Made by a program: the position numbers and the translations under genes | NCBI GenBank assembly: GCA_022729775.1 | Contig: DZBA01000201.1 | Span: 1-6,287 of the forward strand | DNA length: 6,287 bases | Direction of reading: 5' to 3' | DNA from: Anaerolinea thermophila | GTDB lineage: Bacteria; Chloroflexota; Anaerolineae; Anaerolineales; Villigracilaceae | The notes under the pieces: generated by a model | Told to the model about the DNA's origin: nothing | The model's input: only the letters and a program-made list of their open reading frames with translations | Databases searched by the model: none | Shown: positions 5,142 to 6,287 of the stretch, piece by piece | Numbering within the stretch: position 1 is the stretch's first letter | How the letters are laid out: each line of letters begins with the position of its first letter

Positions 5142-5885
5142 TCATGTGACCTTGATGTGCGTCTCTCGCTGGTTTTCATTCTTTAATGCTTTGAGTATTT
5201 CGGGCAGGGTGGGCGCTTCCATCGTGAAATAGACGCTTCCGAGAAATTCATCCAGCCTGTGAACATCTCCGCTTTGGATGAGGGGCAGGTTTTGGGATGA
5301 GGGAAAATCGCGGTGTAATTTTTCCGGCGTGGTATGACGCGAAATTTCCAGCGCGGGGATATTCCACCTTGGGGAGAGGAATCCCAGCGTGGGGAATAAG
5401 CCGTACGCGCTTCGATTCACGTGCGCGGGAATCGCCGCCCCGTTCATCGCGTTGACCTGCTCGATGACAGCGTCTATCGTTAACTTTGTGGAGGTAATCA
5501 GCAGGCGCGTCTCTGTACGGATATATTCCCCGCGTTCATCCACCACAAATTGTTCGCCCAGATGTTCGGCTGGGTTGACCTCATCAGGCAGGGATAGGTC
5601 TATCTTACGCTGCCAGATTTCAAGGTCAGATAGGGAGTTGAAAAGGCAGAGCAGGTGAACATCTTCGCGGGTTTGTACTTCCATGCCCGGCAGGACAGTC
5701 AGCCCGCTGCCTTCGGCTGCCTTTTGCACCGCGCCGACGTTTGCGCTGGCGTTGTGGTCGGTGATGGCGATGATGTCAATACCGAGTTCACACGCGCGTT
5801 CCACAATCAATGGCGGAATCATTTCCACCTCGGCGCAGGGTGAAAGCGTCGTGTGAACGTGCAAGTCTGCTCGATAGGTTTTCAT
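5142..5885 (-). CDS. PHP-domain metal-dependent phosphoesterase
   Basis: A 247-residue protein of the PHP superfamily, the YciV/TrpH-like group of metal-dependent phosphoesterases. The metal-binding motifs are present in order: DLHVHT (7-12), ITDH (41-44), GMEV with E69, VHLL with H77, AHVNRS with H155, and SGDVHR with D207 and H209. Related proteins hydrolyse phosphate esters, nucleotides or RNA ends; the substrate here cannot be told. No signal peptide or membrane segment is visible, so it is cytoplasmic. The start at 5885 is chosen because the PHP fold begins at once (MKTYRADLHVHT). A possible upstream ATG at 6032 would overlap the DRTGG gene by nearly 150 bp. The DRTGG stop is separated by one base (TGAGATG), so translation is probably coupled. 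Pairing with DRTGG and GHKL genes beside hydrogenase-type genes suggests a regulatory or maturation role, but this is inference. Confidence 0.9.
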   Translation of the reverse strand: MKTYRADLHVHTTLSPCAEVEMIPPLIVERACELGIDIIAITDHNASANVGAVQKAAEGSGLTVLPGMEVQTREDVHLLCLFNSLSDLEIWQRKIDLSLPDEVNPAEHLGEQFVVDERGEYIRTETRLLITSTKLTIDAVIEQVNAMNGAAIPAHVNRSAYGLFPTLGFLSPRWNIPALEISRHTTPEKLHRDFPSSQNLPLIQSGDVHRLDEFLGSVYFTMEAPTLPEILKALKNENQRETHIKVT

Positions 5886-5886
5886 C

Positions 5887-6228
5887 TCACGCGGGGATGT
5901 CCATTTCCCAAAGCATTCCGCAGACTTCATAGCTGTTGCGCGTTGTGGCAAGCAGGATGACGCCTTCTTCATTCGCCTTGGAAATCGTTTCGGCGTCTGG
6001 TTGCGCGTTTTCAGTGATGATGATCGCGGCAACTTCCAACATGGAATCTACAGCGACGATATTCATGTGGGCTTGTAATGTGACCCACAAGTCGTTTTTT
6101 GCGGCGCCTGCCATGACACAGGAAAGCAAGTCTGAAACATAGCCGCCGGTGGGAGAGGTCTCTGTAAAGTCACGCGCTTCAGTGAGAACAGTCAATTGTA
6201 GCGCTTCGATGATTTGTTGCAGGTTCAT
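5887..6228 (-). CDS. DRTGG-domain protein
   Basis: A 113-residue, single-domain protein. Residues about 4-105 fit the DRTGG domain: an N-terminal helix, the segment TSPTGGYVSDLLSCVMAGAAKNDLWVTLQAHMNIVAVDSML in two parts around residue 45, then a hydrophobic strand AAIIITEN (67-74) and GVILLATTRNSYE (89-101). DRTGG domains also occur in larger proteins such as phosphotransacetylases and CBS-domain pyrophosphatases and are thought to bind a ligand, with no catalytic role shown. Stand-alone versions, often misnamed HPr serine kinase-like, lie near [FeFe]-hydrogenase genes in anaerobes (from memory). It starts three bases after the TAA of an upstream frame (TAAACCATG) and ends one base before the PHP gene, so it is in an operon with both. 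Only a weak purine-rich stretch (GAGAG) precedes the ATG, in keeping with translational coupling. Confidence 0.85.
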   Translation of the reverse strand: MNLQQIIEALQLTVLTEARDFTETSPTGGYVSDLLSCVMAGAAKNDLWVTLQAHMNIVAVDSMLEVAAIIITENAQPDAETISKANEEGVILLATTRNSYEVCGMLWEMDIPA

Positions 6229-6231
6229 GGT

Positions 6232-6287
6232 TTATGGCTCTCTGGGAATTGCCGTGATGCTCGGCTGGATTGCCAAATCCAGCCGCC
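6232..6287 (-). CDS. C-terminal end of an upstream gene (17 codons, identity unknown)
   Basis: One minus-strand frame stays open from the window edge to a TAA at 6232-6234 and would encode RLDLAIQPSITAIPREP. The TAA lies three bases before the DRTGG start, the same tight spacing as between other genes in this operon (compare TAACCATG at the GHKL start), which supports a real gene end. The fragment is too short to identify. It contains a perfect hairpin at 6262-6285, which could instead mean the stretch is noncoding. Confidence 0.45.
   Translation of the reverse strand, partial: RLDLAIQPSITAIPREP
6262..6285. repeat. Perfect 10-bp inverted repeat with 4-base loop
   Basis: CGGCTGGATT (6262-6271), loop GCCA, then AATCCAGCCG (6276-6285) form a perfect stem of ten pairs, six of them G-C. 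On the minus strand no T-run follows, so it does not look like an intrinsic terminator for the upstream gene. The plus-strand continuation lies beyond the edge. It may be part of a longer repeat or a chance hairpin at the end of a coding region. Confidence 0.6.

Noticed and set aside
5886..6032. 49-residue N-terminal extension of the PHP protein
   Set aside because: It overlaps the DRTGG gene in another frame, its sequence is low-complexity and basic, and the PHP fold begins directly at the ATG at 5885.

Overview
The window is one run of minus-strand genes, read from high to low coordinates, from what looks like an anaerobic bacterium with a moderately GC-rich genome. The core gene order (24-kDa NuoE-like subunit, thioredoxin-like [2Fe-2S] protein, 51-kDa NuoF-like subunit) is that of hndA-hndB-hndC of NADP-reducing / electron-bifurcating [FeFe]-hydrogenase operons. 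A dispersed-looking inverted repeat with a CTGAGC-AAGCGAAG core suggests Chloroflexota (Anaerolineae), but that assignment rests on memory of the repeat and general codon style and is low confidence.

Layout in transcription order. At 6232-6287 is the last 17 codons of an upstream gene of unknown identity, containing a perfect 10-bp hairpin. It is followed by a DRTGG-domain protein (5887-6228) and a PHP-domain metal-dependent phosphoesterase (5142-5885), separated by one base. A 112-bp regulatory gap (5030-5141) holds two promoter-like sequences and an 18-bp near-perfect match to the Rex (NADH/NAD+ redox sensor) operator. Then come the HndA-like subunit (4523-5029), a small GHKL-type ATPase (3951-4520), the HndB-like protein (3570-3938), an inverted-repeat element (3496-3563), the HydB/HndC-like flavoprotein (1696-3480), a second NuoE-like protein (1181-1678) and a second NuoF-like protein (1-1171) that runs off the left edge.

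How the genes may work together. The HndA and HndC products carry the [2Fe-2S], FMN, NAD(P)- and [4Fe-4S]-binding motifs of a soluble diaphorase that exchanges electrons between NAD(P)H and ferredoxin. The Rex site would open the operon when NADH accumulates, which fits a role in disposing of reductant. The unusual point is that a second, divergent NuoE-NuoF pair follows directly: its NuoF has a more Complex-I-like flavin-site signature and an N-terminal thioredoxin-like domain that has lost every cysteine. The catalytic subunit ([FeFe] hydrogenase HydA/HndD, a formate dehydrogenase, or another) is not in the window and would be expected beyond the left edge, so the final electron acceptor or donor is not known. 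The DRTGG, PHP and GHKL proteins are regulatory- or maturation-like partners seen near such hydrogenase clusters; their roles here are unassigned.

All gaps between genes are short except 5030-5141. No RNA genes, CRISPR arrays, transposase genes or convincing terminators are visible.
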